Of a DNA stretch of 64,000 nt, positions 24,847-33,807 are shown in pieces. The first letter of the stretch is position 1. Every line of letters begins with the position of its first letter. Origin of the DNA: JACKII01 sp041687435. GTDB lineage: Bacteria; Pseudomonadota; Alphaproteobacteria; Bin95. The DNA lies in contig JAWLBX010000010.1 of NCBI GenBank assembly GCA_041687435.1, positions 1-64,000 on the forward strand, given 5' to 3'. Below the pieces are notes generated by a model that had not been told where the DNA came from, did not search any database, and saw only the letters and a program-made list of their open reading frames with translations. A program made the position numbers and the translations under genes.

Positions 24847-25359
24847 ATGAACAATTTGCGATCAAAAATTGTTCTTGAAGATGCAAAGAAATTCCTGTCT
24901 GAACTACAGGTGGCGCCAAATGCTGCAGTTGCGAGAAGGCGCTGGCTTTCTCTTTTGACAACTTTGCGTGCAGTTGGGCATGTTTTACATAAGGTTGATG
25001 TTTCTTATTCTCAAAATCTAGAATTGTCTATCGATAATTGGTGGGAAGATATAAAATTAAATAAAGATGACAATAGAATTTTCTGGGAATTTATAGAGGG
25101 AGAACGAAATTCGCTATTAAAGCAATATGAGACGAGCGCAGAGGGCGCATTTGAATTAAATATTTCTGACGTATTATCTTGGATATAAGAAAATGCTGCA
25201 TATGCGTTTCATCTGGCAAAAGAGCCAGATGTTAACGCCTCGTTTATTTTGATGTATCGGGGGAAGCCGGCTGTAGAAGTCGGTACCGAAGCGATCAAAT
25301 GGTGGGAACGAGCTCTCCAAGATATTGAAGCCGGAGTTCGAAAGCGGAATAAATCATAA
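24847..25359 (+). pseudogene. low-GC hypothetical gene interrupted by an in-frame TAA
   Basis: ATG 24847 has GGAGG eight bases before it, and the frame runs 113 codons to TAA at 25186-25188. The same frame then continues without interruption for 56 more codons to TAA at 25359. The continuation (MYRGKPAVEVGTEAIKWWER, then ALQDIEAG) looks like a natural C-terminus, and the first part has NWWEDIK and IFWEFIEGERNSLLKQYE. I recall small proteins of unknown function in which an ERN-x2-L-K-x-Y segment is followed by an EAI-x-WWE tail, which supports one original gene of about 169 residues. The AT content is far above that of neighbours, suggesting transfer. The final stop is only four bases from that of the convergent gene. 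Confidence 0.7.
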
Positions 25360-25363
25360 TCTT

Positions 25364-27106
25364 CTAGCTCCCCACCGCATACGCCATCCGCCGCGGGTCG
25401 GCGGCGGCGGTTTTGAAGCCGGTGTCGCGGTCGTCGACGATCAGGCCCATGGAGCCGGCGAGCCAGGTCTGGTCCGGCCACCACTCGACCTTGTGGCCGA
25501 GCGCGGCGAGTTCGTCGCCGGTCTCCCGCTCCATCCGGCCTTCCAGGCGCAGCAGGCCCGGATGTTCGGCGTGCGGCTCGAAGCTGGAGGGGAAGCTGTA
25601 GCTGGCGAAGCGCGGCGCCTCCACCGCCTCCTGCGGGCCCTTGCCCCAGACCACCAGGTTGAGCACGGTCTGCAGCATCGCCTGGGTCTGCACGTCGCCG
25701 CCGGGCGTGCCGAACGGCATGAACTTGCGGCCCTGGATCGCCAGCGCCGGGTTCGGCGTCAGGCGCGGGCGGCGGTAGGGGCCGATCTCGGACGGGTGCC
25801 CTTCCTCCGCCCAGCTCTGCACGCCGCGGCTGGACGGCACGAAGCCCAGGCCCGGCACCACCGGCGCGTGGTAGGAGCCGTCGCTGGGCGTGGCCGAGAA
25901 CACGTTGCCGTGGCGATCCGTGACGCAGAGATAGGAGGTGTCGAGGCTCGACAGCGTCTCCACCTCGTCCGGCAGGGCCGGCGGCGGCTGCTTCAGGCGG
26001 AGGCCGTTGCCCGCGACGCCCAGGTCGCCGGCATTGGCGGCCGGCGGCCGGCCGGGCCAGGCCTTGTGCCACTCGAACGCCGCGGCGCGCTTGGCGGCGA
26101 ATTCCTTGGAGGTGAGCGCCTTCAGCGGCACGTCCCAATGCCGCGGGTCGCCGATCCAGGCCTCCCGATCCGCCATGGCGAGCTTGATCGCCTCCGTCAG
26201 CAGGTGCACGTAGCGCGGGCTGTTGTGCTCCAGCCCGGAAAGGTCGAAGCGTTCCAGGATGTTGAGAATTTCCAGCAGCGCCGGCCCCTGGCACCAGGGG
26301 CCGCAGGTGAACACCTCGGTATCGCCGAACCGGGTGGAGACCGGCGCCTCGATGCCGACGCGGAAGCCGGCCATGTCCTCCATCGTCATCCAGCCGCCCT
26401 CGCGCTGGATGAACTCGACCATGACCTTGGCGATGTCGCCCTTGTAGAAGGCGTCGCGCGCCGCCTTCAGGCCGGCCATGCGGCCGCCCTTGGCCGCAGC
26501 GGCTTGCTCCTCCTCCGCCAGATGCTGCAGCACCCGGCCTAGATCGTCCTGCACGAAGCGGGAGCCGACGGGCGGCGCCTCGCCATCCTTCAGGTAGATC
26601 GCGGCGCTGGACGGATAGCTGCGGTAGGTCTCGACATTCTGGGCGATGGTCTGGTGCAGCAGCGGGTTCATGGCGAAGCCTTCGCGGGCGAAGCGGATCG
26701 CCGCCTCCGCGCACTGGCCGAAGCTCATGGTGCCCCAAAGCTCCAGCGCCGTAATCCAGGCATCCGGGGCGGCGGGCACGACCGTGGACATGACGCCGTT
26801 CGGTTGCTTGCCGCCGTGATGCTCCCGGAACCAGGCGGAGGAGGCCGCCTTCGGCCACCAGCCGAGGCCGGAAATGGTGACGACGCGCTGCTCCTCCTCC
26901 AGCCAGACCATGATCGGCGCGACGCCGGCGACGCCCACCAGGTCGCTCTGCAGCACGCCGAGGGCGATGCCGCCGCAGACGCCCGCATCGATGGCGTTGC
27001 CGCCCGCCTCCAGAATCGCGAGCGAGGCGGCGCTGGCGAGATAGTGGCCGGTGGAGACCGCATGGCGGCTCGCATGGATTTCGGGGCGAAGGGTGGTGAC
27101 AGCCAT
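25364..27106 (-). CDS. gamma-glutamyltransferase-family protein without signal peptide
   Basis: 580-residue Ntn-hydrolase of the gamma-glutamyltranspeptidase family. The N-terminal half has LEAGGNAIDAGVCGGIALGV and AAIRFAREGFAM. The probable autocleavage and nucleophile threonine is in SSLDTSYLCVTD near residue 390, followed by GNVFSATPSDGSY. FGTPGGDVQTQAMLQT near residue 460 is the substrate-carboxylate loop region. Unlike the second member at 35099 it has no signal peptide and starts directly with the catalytic domain, so it is probably cytoplasmic. Such proteins may act on non-glutathione amides. ATG 27106 is chosen because the family starts there. It diverges from queA with 58 bases between the starts. 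Confidence 0.88.
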   Translation of the reverse strand: MAVTTLRPEIHASRHAVSTGHYLASAASLAILEAGGNAIDAGVCGGIALGVLQSDLVGVAGVAPIMVWLEEEQRVVTISGLGWWPKAASSAWFREHHGGKQPNGVMSTVVPAAPDAWITALELWGTMSFGQCAEAAIRFAREGFAMNPLLHQTIAQNVETYRSYPSSAAIYLKDGEAPPVGSRFVQDDLGRVLQHLAEEEQAAAAKGGRMAGLKAARDAFYKGDIAKVMVEFIQREGGWMTMEDMAGFRVGIEAPVSTRFGDTEVFTCGPWCQGPALLEILNILERFDLSGLEHNSPRYVHLLTEAIKLAMADREAWIGDPRHWDVPLKALTSKEFAAKRAAAFEWHKAWPGRPPAANAGDLGVAGNGLRLKQPPPALPDEVETLSSLDTSYLCVTDRHGNVFSATPSDGSYHAPVVPGLGFVPSSRGVQSWAEEGHPSEIGPYRRPRLTPNPALAIQGRKFMPFGTPGGDVQTQAMLQTVLNLVVWGKGPQEAVEAPRFASYSFPSSFEPHAEHPGLLRLEGRMERETGDELAALGHKVEWWPDQTWLAGSMGLIVDDRDTGFKTAAADPRRMAYAVGS

Positions 27107-27164
27107 GGTGCGGCACTCCTGCAGGCTTGCGATTGAGGCCAGTCTGCCGCAAACAGCGCGGACA

Positions 27165-28202
27165 ATGAAGCTTTCCGATTTCGATTTCGACCTGCCCGAG
27201 CATCTGATCGCCCAGCATCCCGCAGAACCGCGGGATTCGGCCCGGCTGCTGCACGTGCCGGCGGCTGGGCCGTTCGGCGACCTGGGCGTCTCCGACCTGC
27301 CATCCCTGCTGCGGCCGGGCGACGTGCTGGTGGTGAACGATACCCGCGTGATTCCGGCCCGCCTGACCGGCAGGCGCATTGGTCCGCAGGGCGAGGCCAG
27401 GGTGGAGGTGACGCTTCACAAGCATCTGGGACCCTGCCGCTGGGCCGCGTTCGCCCGGCCTGCGCGTCGGCTGAAGCCCGGCGACCGAATCGTGTTCGCA
27501 GACGACTTCGCCGCCACGGTCGAAAGCCGGGACGGCGGCGAGGCCGTGCTGGCGTTCGAGGGCGACGATGCCGCCCTGGCCGCCGGGCTGGAGAAGCACG
27601 GCGTGATGCCGCTGCCGCCCTACATCAAGCGCACGGCGGAAGGGGAGCCGGATGACCGGGCCAGCTACCAGACCCTGTTTGCGGCGCGCGAGGGCGCGGT
27701 GGCGGCCCCCACCGCCTCCCTGCACTTCACGCCGCGGCTGGTCGAGGCGATCCGGGCACGGGGGGTGGAGATCGTGACGGTCACCCTGCACGTCGGCGCC
27801 GGCACCTTCCTGCCGGTGAAGGCGGAAGACCTCTCCCAGCATGTCATGCACAGCGAGTGGGGCCAGATTTCGGCCGAGGCCGCGGAGAGGATCAACGCCC
27901 AGCAGGGCCGGGTCGTCGCCGCCGGCACGACCGCCCTGCGGCTGCTGGAGAGCGCTGCGGCCGAGGACGGCCGGCTGGCGGCCTGGAGCGGCGAGACCGA
28001 CCTGTTCATCCTGCCCGGCTACCGCTTCAAGCTGGTGAATGCGTTGCTGACCAACTTCCACCTGCCGCGCTCGACCCTGTTCATGCTGGTCTCCGCGTTT
28101 GTGGGCCATGAGCGGATGCGGACGGCCTACGCCCATGCCATCGCGCAGGAGTACCGCTTCTTCTCCTACGGCGATGCGACGTTTCTGGAACGGGTGGCAT
28201 GA
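27165..28202 (+). CDS. queA: S-adenosylmethionine:tRNA ribosyltransferase-isomerase QueA
   Basis: Transfers and isomerises the ribose of S-adenosylmethionine onto preQ1 in tRNA to make epoxyqueuosine. The 345-residue protein begins MKLSDFDFDLPEHLIAQHPA, as QueA does. It contains PGDVLVVNDTRVIPARL, MPLPPYIKR, VTLHVGAGTFLPV and YRFKLVNALLTNFHLPRST, all conserved in the family. The start at 27165 matches this N-terminus. Its stop overlaps the tgt start as ATGA, so the two queuosine genes are translationally coupled. Confidence 0.97.
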   Translation: MKLSDFDFDLPEHLIAQHPAEPRDSARLLHVPAAGPFGDLGVSDLPSLLRPGDVLVVNDTRVIPARLTGRRIGPQGEARVEVTLHKHLGPCRWAAFARPARRLKPGDRIVFADDFAATVESRDGGEAVLAFEGDDAALAAGLEKHGVMPLPPYIKRTAEGEPDDRASYQTLFAAREGAVAAPTASLHFTPRLVEAIRARGVEIVTVTLHVGAGTFLPVKAEDLSQHVMHSEWGQISAEAAERINAQQGRVVAAGTTALRLLESAAAEDGRLAAWSGETDLFILPGYRFKLVNALLTNFHLPRSTLFMLVSAFVGHERMRTAYAHAIAQEYRFFSYGDATFLERVA

Positions 28203-29320
28203 CTCTCACCTTCTCCCTCCTCGCCACCGCCGGCAGCGCCCGGCGCGGCCGCATCCACACCGCGCACGGCTCAATCGAGACGCCGGCCTTCATGCCGGTC
28301 GGCACGGCGGCCACGGTCAAGGCGATGCGGCCGGAGGACGTGCGCGGCACCGGGGCGGAGATCATCCTCGGCAACACCTATCACCTGATGCTGCGGCCGA
28401 CGGCGGAGCTGATCGCCCGGCATGGCGGGCTGCACCGGTTCATGAACTGGTCAGGCCCGATCTTGACCGATTCCGGCGGCTTCCAGGTCATGAGCCTGAC
28501 GCAACTGCGCAAGCTGACCGAGGAGGGCGTGCGTTTCCGCAGCCATATCGACGGCAGCTATCACATGCTGACGCCGGAGCGGAGCGTCGAAATCCAGCAC
28601 CTGCTGGATGCGACCGTCAGCATGGTGTTCGACGAATGCACCCCCTATCCGGCGACGGAGAGCCAAGCGGCGGACAGCATGCGCCTCTCGATGCGCTGGG
28701 CCGCGCGCTCGAAGCAGGCCTTCCGAGAGCGCGAAGGATACGGCCTGTTCGGCATCGTCCAGGGCAGCGTCTATGCGGATCTGCGGGCGGAATCGGCGGC
28801 GGAATTGCGGCAGATCGGCTTCGACGGCTATGCCATCGGCGGTCTGGCGGTGGGGGAGGGGCAGGCGCAGATGTTCGAGGTGCTGGAGGGCACCACTCCG
28901 CATTTGCCGGCGGAGAGTCCGCGCTATCTGATGGGCGTCGGCCGGCCGGCGGATATCGTCGGCGCCGTGGCGCGCGGCGTGGATATGTTCGACTGTGTCA
29001 TGCCCACCCGCTCCGGCCGCACTGCCCAGGCTTTCACGCGCACGGGCGAGTTGAACATGCGCAATGCCAAATTCGCTGACGATCCCGCGCCGCTGGATGC
29101 CGGCTGCACCTGCCCGGCCTGCACCGGCTATTCCCGCGCCTACCTCCGCCATCTGGTGAAGGCGGAGGAGATTTTGGCGATGATGCTGCTGACCTGGCAC
29201 AACCTGCAATTCTACCAGGATCTGATGGCCGCGCTGCGGGCCGCCATCGCCGCAGGCGACAGCCTCGCAGGCGATCCGGCGGCCGTGGTGGAGCGCCTGC
29301 TCCCACCCGCGGAGGCCTGA
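28199..29320 (+). CDS. tgt: tRNA-guanine transglycosylase
   Basis: Exchanges guanine 34 for preQ1 in tRNAs with GUN anticodons. The 373-residue protein shows FMPVGTAATVKAM, ILGNTYHLMLRP and TDSGGFQVMSL (the substrate-binding Asp). GGLAVGEG and RYLMGVGRPADI follow, then DMFDCVMPTR with the catalytic Asp. The zinc site C-x-C-x2-C-x(about 25)-H is complete (CTCPACTGY to LTWHN). It follows queA with a four-base ATGA overlap. Confidence 0.97.
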   Translation: MTLTFSLLATAGSARRGRIHTAHGSIETPAFMPVGTAATVKAMRPEDVRGTGAEIILGNTYHLMLRPTAELIARHGGLHRFMNWSGPILTDSGGFQVMSLTQLRKLTEEGVRFRSHIDGSYHMLTPERSVEIQHLLDATVSMVFDECTPYPATESQAADSMRLSMRWAARSKQAFREREGYGLFGIVQGSVYADLRAESAAELRQIGFDGYAIGGLAVGEGQAQMFEVLEGTTPHLPAESPRYLMGVGRPADIVGAVARGVDMFDCVMPTRSGRTAQAFTRTGELNMRNAKFADDPAPLDAGCTCPACTGYSRAYLRHLVKAEEILAMMLLTWHNLQFYQDLMAALRAAIAAGDSLAGDPAAVVERLLPPAEA

Positions 29321-29339
29321 GGCCGTGGGGAGTGTCGGA

Positions 29340-29711
29340 ATGGATGCCGTTTCCGACGTGCTGGAGGTGGAGCGCCGCCGGCTGCGCGCCATGGTGCAGA
29401 TGGATGCGGATGCCCTTGCGCCGCGCCTGGCAGACGATCTGATCTTTATTCACTCGTCGTCGGCCAAGGATAACAAGCAAAGCCTCCTTTCGGCTCTGCT
29501 CTCCGGCGCCTTGCTCTACCGCAAGCTGGAAGTGTCAGAAGTGGAGGCGCGGGACATGGGCGGCTGGATATTGTTGACCGGCAAGCTGGCCATGGTGCTG
29601 TTCACCAACAGCCGGCGCGAGGAATACGGCGAGCGTTTCACCGCCAGCTATGTTTGCCGCGGCGGGCACTGGCAGTTGTGTTGCTGGCAGGCGACCCGGC
29701 TGCCTGGGTGA
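29340..29711 (+). CDS. SnoaL/DUF4440-type NTF2-like protein
   Basis: Small cone-shaped-fold protein of about 123 residues. It has the helical VERRRLRAMVQMDADALAPR start, then LADDLIFIHSSSAKDNKQSL, which matches the ketosteroid-isomerase-like DUF4440 pattern. Strands such as GGWILLTGKLAMV and a C-terminal GGHWQLCCWQATR follow. No catalytic role can be assigned, since the fold serves as isomerase, hydrolase or binding protein. ATG 29340 is chosen because GGGGAG lies seven bases before it; the frame opens at GTG 29325. It follows tgt by about 20 bases and is probably in the same transcript. Confidence 0.8.
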   Translation: MDAVSDVLEVERRRLRAMVQMDADALAPRLADDLIFIHSSSAKDNKQSLLSALLSGALLYRKLEVSEVEARDMGGWILLTGKLAMVLFTNSRREEYGERFTASYVCRGGHWQLCCWQATRLPG

Positions 29712-29721
29712 CGGAGGCCGC

Positions 29722-30045
29722 TTACTTCCCGTCCAATAGTTTGAGCCCGACGGTTCCGACGGCGATCATTGTCAGGAACAGCAGTTTCAGCGCGGTCATC
29801 GGCTCGCGGAACCAGAGCACACCAATCAGCACAATCAGCGCCATGCCGGCACCGGCCCAAATAGCATAGGCGACAGTGAAGGGGATGGTCCGGAAGGCGA
29901 TCGAGAGCGCCCAAAAGCAAACGCCATAGCTCAGCATGGCACCGGCGAAGAGCCAAGGCCGACCGGTCGGTCCGTCGGACAACTTCAGCAGGGTGGTCGC
30001 CACCACCTCCAACGCCACGGTGACGGTGAGCAATAACCAAGCCAT
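29722..30045 (-). CDS. small multidrug resistance (SMR) family transporter
   Basis: 107-residue protein with four membrane helices, the size of EmrE-type proton antiporters and Gdx/SugE guanidinium exporters. The essential membrane glutamate is at residue 13 (TVALEVVATTLLK). AYAIWAGAGMALIVLIG is the conserved third helix, and WFREPMTALKLL leads to the fourth. The AIWAG motif is more like EmrE/EbrB drug transporters than like Gdx, but specificity is not certain. It lies 12 bases downstream of ftsY on the same strand and may be co-transcribed. Confidence 0.92.
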   Translation of the reverse strand: MAWLLLTVTVALEVVATTLLKLSDGPTGRPWLFAGAMLSYGVCFWALSIAFRTIPFTVAYAIWAGAGMALIVLIGVLWFREPMTALKLLFLTMIAVGTVGLKLLDGK

Positions 30046-30057
30046 GATGCAGCCGGC

Positions 30058-31359
30058 CTAGCGAAGCAAGCCGAACAACCGGCGCTTGCGTTTCGCCGGT
30101 TTTTCTTCCGCTGCCTCTTCCGATTCTGACGCCGGCGATTGGTCCGTTTGGGTTTCAGCCGGTTGGATGTCGCCCGGTTCCATTTGTGTTTGTGGCAGTT
30201 CGGGCTCGGCTTCCGGTTTGTCGGCCTCTGTCTCGGGCTCTGGAACGGTCTCAGGCTCTGGAACGGCCGCCTGCAAATCCAGGATTTCGGATTCCCGCTC
30301 GACCGGTTCGGGCTTCACGTCGGGTGACTCGTCCCCGGCTAATTCGGGCTCCTGTATTCCGGCCTCGGGCGCGGCCATTACGGGCGCCGCGGCAGGATCC
30401 GCCATTGGCGTGTCCTCATCCCGGTTCAGGCCCATTAGCGAGCGGGCGTAGTCCTCGGGCCGGAAGGGACGCATGTCATCCGCTGTTTCGCCAACGCCGA
30501 TGGCGTGCACCGGCAGACCGAACTTCTCAGCCAGAGCAACCAGCACGCCGCCGCGGGCGGTGCCATCCAGCTTGGTCACAATCAGGCCGGTGATGTTGAC
30601 CATTTTCTGAAAGATTTCGACCTGCGAATGAGCGTTCTGGCCGGTGGTGGCATCCAGGATCAGCACGATGTCGTGCGGAGCCTCCGGATCGAGTTTTTTG
30701 ATGACGCGGGCGATCTTTTGCAGTTCCGCCATTAGGTTGTCTTTGTTGTGCAGGCGGCCGGCCGTGTCGATCAGCAGCACATCGGCGTTCTGGCCCTTCG
30801 CCTGTTCCAGCGCGCCGAAGGCGAGGCCGGCAGCATCCGCGCCGTGCTTGCCGGAGACGAACTGCGCGCCCGTGCGGTCGGCCCAAATCTGAAGCTGTTC
30901 GACCGCTGCGGCGCGGAACGTATCGCCCGCGGCCATGACGACCGACTTGCCATCCGTCCGGAATTGCTGCGCCAGCTTGCCGATGGTGGTGGTCTTGCCG
31001 ACGCCGTTGACACCAACCACCAGCACCACGTGTGGCTTGCGCGCCGGGTCGATGGCCAGGGGATGAGCCACCGGCGCCAGCATATTGGCAATGTCGGCGG
31101 CGAAGGCTTCGCGCACCTCTTCGTCCGTCACTTCCTTGTCGAACTTTGCCCGCGCCAGGTTGGCGGTCAGCTTGGCGGCGGTGGAAGGACCAAGATCCGC
31201 CATGATCAGGACCTCTTCCAACTCCTCCAACGCTTCGTCGTCGAGGCGGCGCTTGACCGCAAACACGCTGGTAATGCCGCCGGTCAGCCGCTCGGTCGAG
31301 CGGGCGAGGCCGGCTCTCAGGCGGCTGAAAAAGCCGCGGCGCTTCGGTTCGTCAGCCAT
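30058..31359 (-). CDS. ftsY: signal recognition particle receptor FtsY
   Basis: GTPase that docks SRP-ribosome complexes at the membrane. The NG domain fills residues 1-312. It starts with an amphipathic basic helix (KRRGFFSRLRAGLA), then the N-domain LEELEEVLIMADLG, G1 GVNGVGKTT at 116-124, DTAGR at 198-202 and TKLDGTARGG at 262-271. The acidic A region that in many bacteria is at the N-terminus is missing there. Instead about 120 residues rich in Glu, Pro and Asp follow the GTPase, ending in a basic KRKRRLFGLLR. It is the third gene of dapF-mtaB-ftsY, an arrangement common in alphaproteobacteria, with eight bases between mtaB and ftsY. Confidence 0.97.
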   Translation of the reverse strand: MADEPKRRGFFSRLRAGLARSTERLTGGITSVFAVKRRLDDEALEELEEVLIMADLGPSTAAKLTANLARAKFDKEVTDEEVREAFAADIANMLAPVAHPLAIDPARKPHVVLVVGVNGVGKTTTIGKLAQQFRTDGKSVVMAAGDTFRAAAVEQLQIWADRTGAQFVSGKHGADAAGLAFGALEQAKGQNADVLLIDTAGRLHNKDNLMAELQKIARVIKKLDPEAPHDIVLILDATTGQNAHSQVEIFQKMVNITGLIVTKLDGTARGGVLVALAEKFGLPVHAIGVGETADDMRPFRPEDYARSLMGLNRDEDTPMADPAAAPVMAAPEAGIQEPELAGDESPDVKPEPVERESEILDLQAAVPEPETVPEPETEADKPEAEPELPQTQMEPGDIQPAETQTDQSPASESEEAAEEKPAKRKRRLFGLLR

Positions 31360-31367
31360 ATGCGGGG

Positions 31368-32609
31368 TCAGTCCGTGGTCAAATGCTGGCCGGCAACGCC
31401 GGTAATGGTGCGGGCGGCGATGGCGCCTTCGGTCAAGGCCGGGTCCAGCCGGACGGGTGCGAAGCCCTCGGTCCGGCCCAGGCCGGGTTTCTCGATCAGG
31501 ACGTGCTCCTCGCGGCCGATGCGGGAGGAAAGATAGCGCGCCACCGCGGCCTCCCCGGCGGCACGCAGGCGCGCAGCCCGTTCCTTGCGCAAATTACCGG
31601 GCAGTTGCGGCATGCGAGCGGCCGGTGTGCCCTCGCGCGCTGAATAGGGGAATACGTGCAGCCAGGTGAGGCCGCATTCCTCGACCAGGTCCAGGCTTTG
31701 CCGGAAATGCTCGTCCGTTTCGGTGGGGAAGCCCGCAATCAGGTCGGCGCCGAAGGTGATGTCCGGCCGCAGGCGGCGTGCCTCGCGGCAAAATTCGATG
31801 GCCTGCCCGCGCAGGTGGCGGCGTTTCATGCGCTTCAGGATCAGGTCCGCCCCCGCCTGCAAGGATAAGTGCAGGTGCGGCATCAGGCGCGGCTCGTTCG
31901 CAATCAGCCGCCAGAGGTCGGCATCGACCTCCGCCACATCCAGCGAGGACAGGCGCAGGCGAGGCAGCTCCGGCACGCAGGCCAGCAGGCGGCGGATCAT
32001 CTGGCCGAGGCTGGGCTCGCCCGGCAGGTCGGCGCCATAGGCGGTGACGTCGACGCCGGTCAGCACCACCTCCCGAAAGCCTTTGGCGACCAGCCCGCTA
32101 ATCTGTTCCACCAGCACGCCGATGGGGACGGAGCGGTTGGGACCGCGGCCATAGGGAATGATGCAGAAGGTGCAGCGGTGATCGCAGCCTTGCTGCACCT
32201 CTATAAATGCTCGGGCACGGCCGTCGAAGCCGTCAATCAGGTGGGCTGCCGTTTCATGCGCCATCTGGATGTCGTTGACCTGGAGAACCATGCCCTCCGG
32301 GCGCAGGGCTTCATTCAGTGCGCCGGCGTTGAGTTTTTCCTGATTGCCGAGAACGGCGTCCACCTCCGGCATCTTGCTCCAATTCGCAGGCGCGATCTGG
32401 GCGGCGCAGCCGGTGACGACAATGCGGGCATCCGGATGTTCGCGCCTTGCCTTGCGGATCGCCTGCCGCGCCTGCCGCTCCGCCTCCGCCGTAACGGCGC
32501 AGGTGTTGACAATGATGGCGCCGTCTTGGTCTGGCGCCAGACCACGCATCACTTCCGCCTCATAGGCGTTCAGGCGGCAGCCGAAATTCAAGACCTGCGG
32601 CCCGCTCAC
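31368..32609 (-). CDS. mtaB: tRNA t6A37 methylthiotransferase MtaB
   Basis: Radical-SAM enzyme that adds a methylthio group to t6A37 in tRNA. The 413-residue protein has the N-terminal UPF0004 domain with three cluster cysteines (NFGCRLN, VNTCAV, VTGCAAQ). The radical-SAM core with C-x3-C-x2-C (QGCDHRCTFCIIPYGRG) starts near residue 140. A C-terminal TRAM-like stretch ends the protein. GTG 32609 is chosen because homologues start there; its GTGA overlaps the stop of dapF by four bases, so the two are translationally coupled. MiaB is a related alternative, but the CxxC spacing and length fit MtaB. Confidence 0.92.
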   Translation of the reverse strand: MSGPQVLNFGCRLNAYEAEVMRGLAPDQDGAIIVNTCAVTAEAERQARQAIRKARREHPDARIVVTGCAAQIAPANWSKMPEVDAVLGNQEKLNAGALNEALRPEGMVLQVNDIQMAHETAAHLIDGFDGRARAFIEVQQGCDHRCTFCIIPYGRGPNRSVPIGVLVEQISGLVAKGFREVVLTGVDVTAYGADLPGEPSLGQMIRRLLACVPELPRLRLSSLDVAEVDADLWRLIANEPRLMPHLHLSLQAGADLILKRMKRRHLRGQAIEFCREARRLRPDITFGADLIAGFPTETDEHFRQSLDLVEECGLTWLHVFPYSAREGTPAARMPQLPGNLRKERAARLRAAGEAAVARYLSSRIGREEHVLIEKPGLGRTEGFAPVRLDPALTEGAIAARTITGVAGQHLTTD

Positions 32610-33454
32610 GCTTCCGGCTCCTCCAGCAGGACGGGCAGGATGACACCCTGATAGACCTCCGTCGCCGGGCCGGTCATCAGCACACGGCCGTCGTCGCGCC
32701 ATTCCATGAACAGGGTGCCGCCGTCCATTTGGATATGAATCGCCCGGCCGGTCAGACCGCGGCGGACACTCGCCACCACGGCGGCGCAGGCGGCGGAACC
32801 GCAGGCGCGGGTGATTCCGACGCTCCGTTCCCATACGCGCAGGCGCAGCGCATTCGTGCCGATCAGGCTGGCAAAGCCGATGTTGGCGCGCGCGGGGAAC
32901 ATCGGATGATGCTCCAGCCCCGGCCCGATGGCGGCCAGGTCTATGGCCTCTGCATTGTCCACGAAGAAGGTGGCGTGCGGGTTGCCGATATTGGTGGCGA
33001 CCGGCGCGGGCACGTCCTCCCGATCCAGCGGCACCGCCAGCGTTTCACACTCGCGCGCCAACGGTATGTCCTGCCAGCCGGTGCGCGCCTCGCCCATATC
33101 GATTGTATAGCCGAGCGCGTTGGCCTCGCCCTGCAACAGGCCGGCGACGGTCTCGATGGTGACGCGCTTGCGGCCGGTTTCCGCGGCCAGCAGCTTGGCG
33201 ATGCAGCGGGTGGCATTGCCGCAGGCCTCTACCTCGCCGCCGTCGGCGTTGCGGATCTCCATGAACGCGTCGGCCTGGGGCGAGCGTGCCGGGCGGACGA
33301 TGATGAACTGGTCGCAACCAATGCCGGTGTGCCGGTCGGAAATGCGGCGAACCTGCGCTTCCGTCAGGTCAAGCGCATGGGCACGCGCATCCAGCACGAC
33401 AAAATCATTGCCGAGGCCGTGCATCTTGCGGAAGGGGAGCGGCGCCATGGTCAT
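32606..33454 (-). CDS. dapF: diaminopimelate epimerase
   Basis: Interconverts LL- and meso-diaminopimelate for lysine and peptidoglycan. The 282-residue protein has KMHGLGNDFVVLDAR at the start. The first catalytic cysteine lies in ADGGEVEACGNATRC near residue 75, and the second in ITRACGSAACAA near residue 220. NIGNPHATFF is also conserved. ATG 33454 or 33448 are both possible. The gene heads the dapF-mtaB-ftsY operon. Confidence 0.96.
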   Translation of the reverse strand: MTMAPLPFRKMHGLGNDFVVLDARAHALDLTEAQVRRISDRHTGIGCDQFIIVRPARSPQADAFMEIRNADGGEVEACGNATRCIAKLLAAETGRKRVTIETVAGLLQGEANALGYTIDMGEARTGWQDIPLARECETLAVPLDREDVPAPVATNIGNPHATFFVDNAEAIDLAAIGPGLEHHPMFPARANIGFASLIGTNALRLRVWERSVGITRACGSAACAAVVASVRRGLTGRAIHIQMDGGTLFMEWRDDGRVLMTGPATEVYQGVILPVLLEEPEA

Positions 33455-33500
33455 GACGCCGTCATATAGGACTCCCGTGCCGCCATGTCTATTGAAGCCT

Positions 33501-33770
33501 CTAGACGCGCTTTGCCACCAGCAGCCGCACGCCGCTGGGGCCGACCTGTTCGGCATGAACGGTGCCGCGCGGTACCTCGCACATATTGCCTGCGGTGTAG
33601 GTGGTTTTCTCGCCACCGATGGTGAGCGAGATCGACCCGTCCAGCACCATCAGCCGGGCGTCGAAATCGTGTGTGTGCGGCTCCGGCCCGGTCGCGGCGG
33701 TCAGGTCGCGCTCGTACTGGTCGGTGTAGCCCGCGGCCTTGGCTTCGGCGGCGAATGTCTGAGCGTCCAT
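33501..33770 (-). CDS. small cupin protein
   Basis: 89-residue single-domain cupin. EPHTHDFDARLMVLDGSISL gives the first cupin motif with the H-x-H metal pair and a following Asp. The second motif is PRGTVHAEQVG with one histidine. The first 25 residues form a helical lead. Function unknown; such proteins bind a metal and a small anionic ligand. It lies about 37 bases downstream of the MFS transporter gene on the same strand and may be its partner, or part of the dapF transcript. Confidence 0.8.
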   Translation of the reverse strand: MDAQTFAAEAKAAGYTDQYERDLTAATGPEPHTHDFDARLMVLDGSISLTIGGEKTTYTAGNMCEVPRGTVHAEQVGPSGVRLLVAKRV

Positions 33771-33807
33771 GATCTCAACCTATCGTTCGTGGGGTTGTTT
33801 CGAGCGG

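Noticed and set aside
25209..28136. A 975-codon open frame on the minus strand opposite queA and overlapping the GGT-like gene in another frame
   Set aside because: Low-complexity Arg/Gly/Ala translation with no motifs; queA and the GGT-like gene explain the region.
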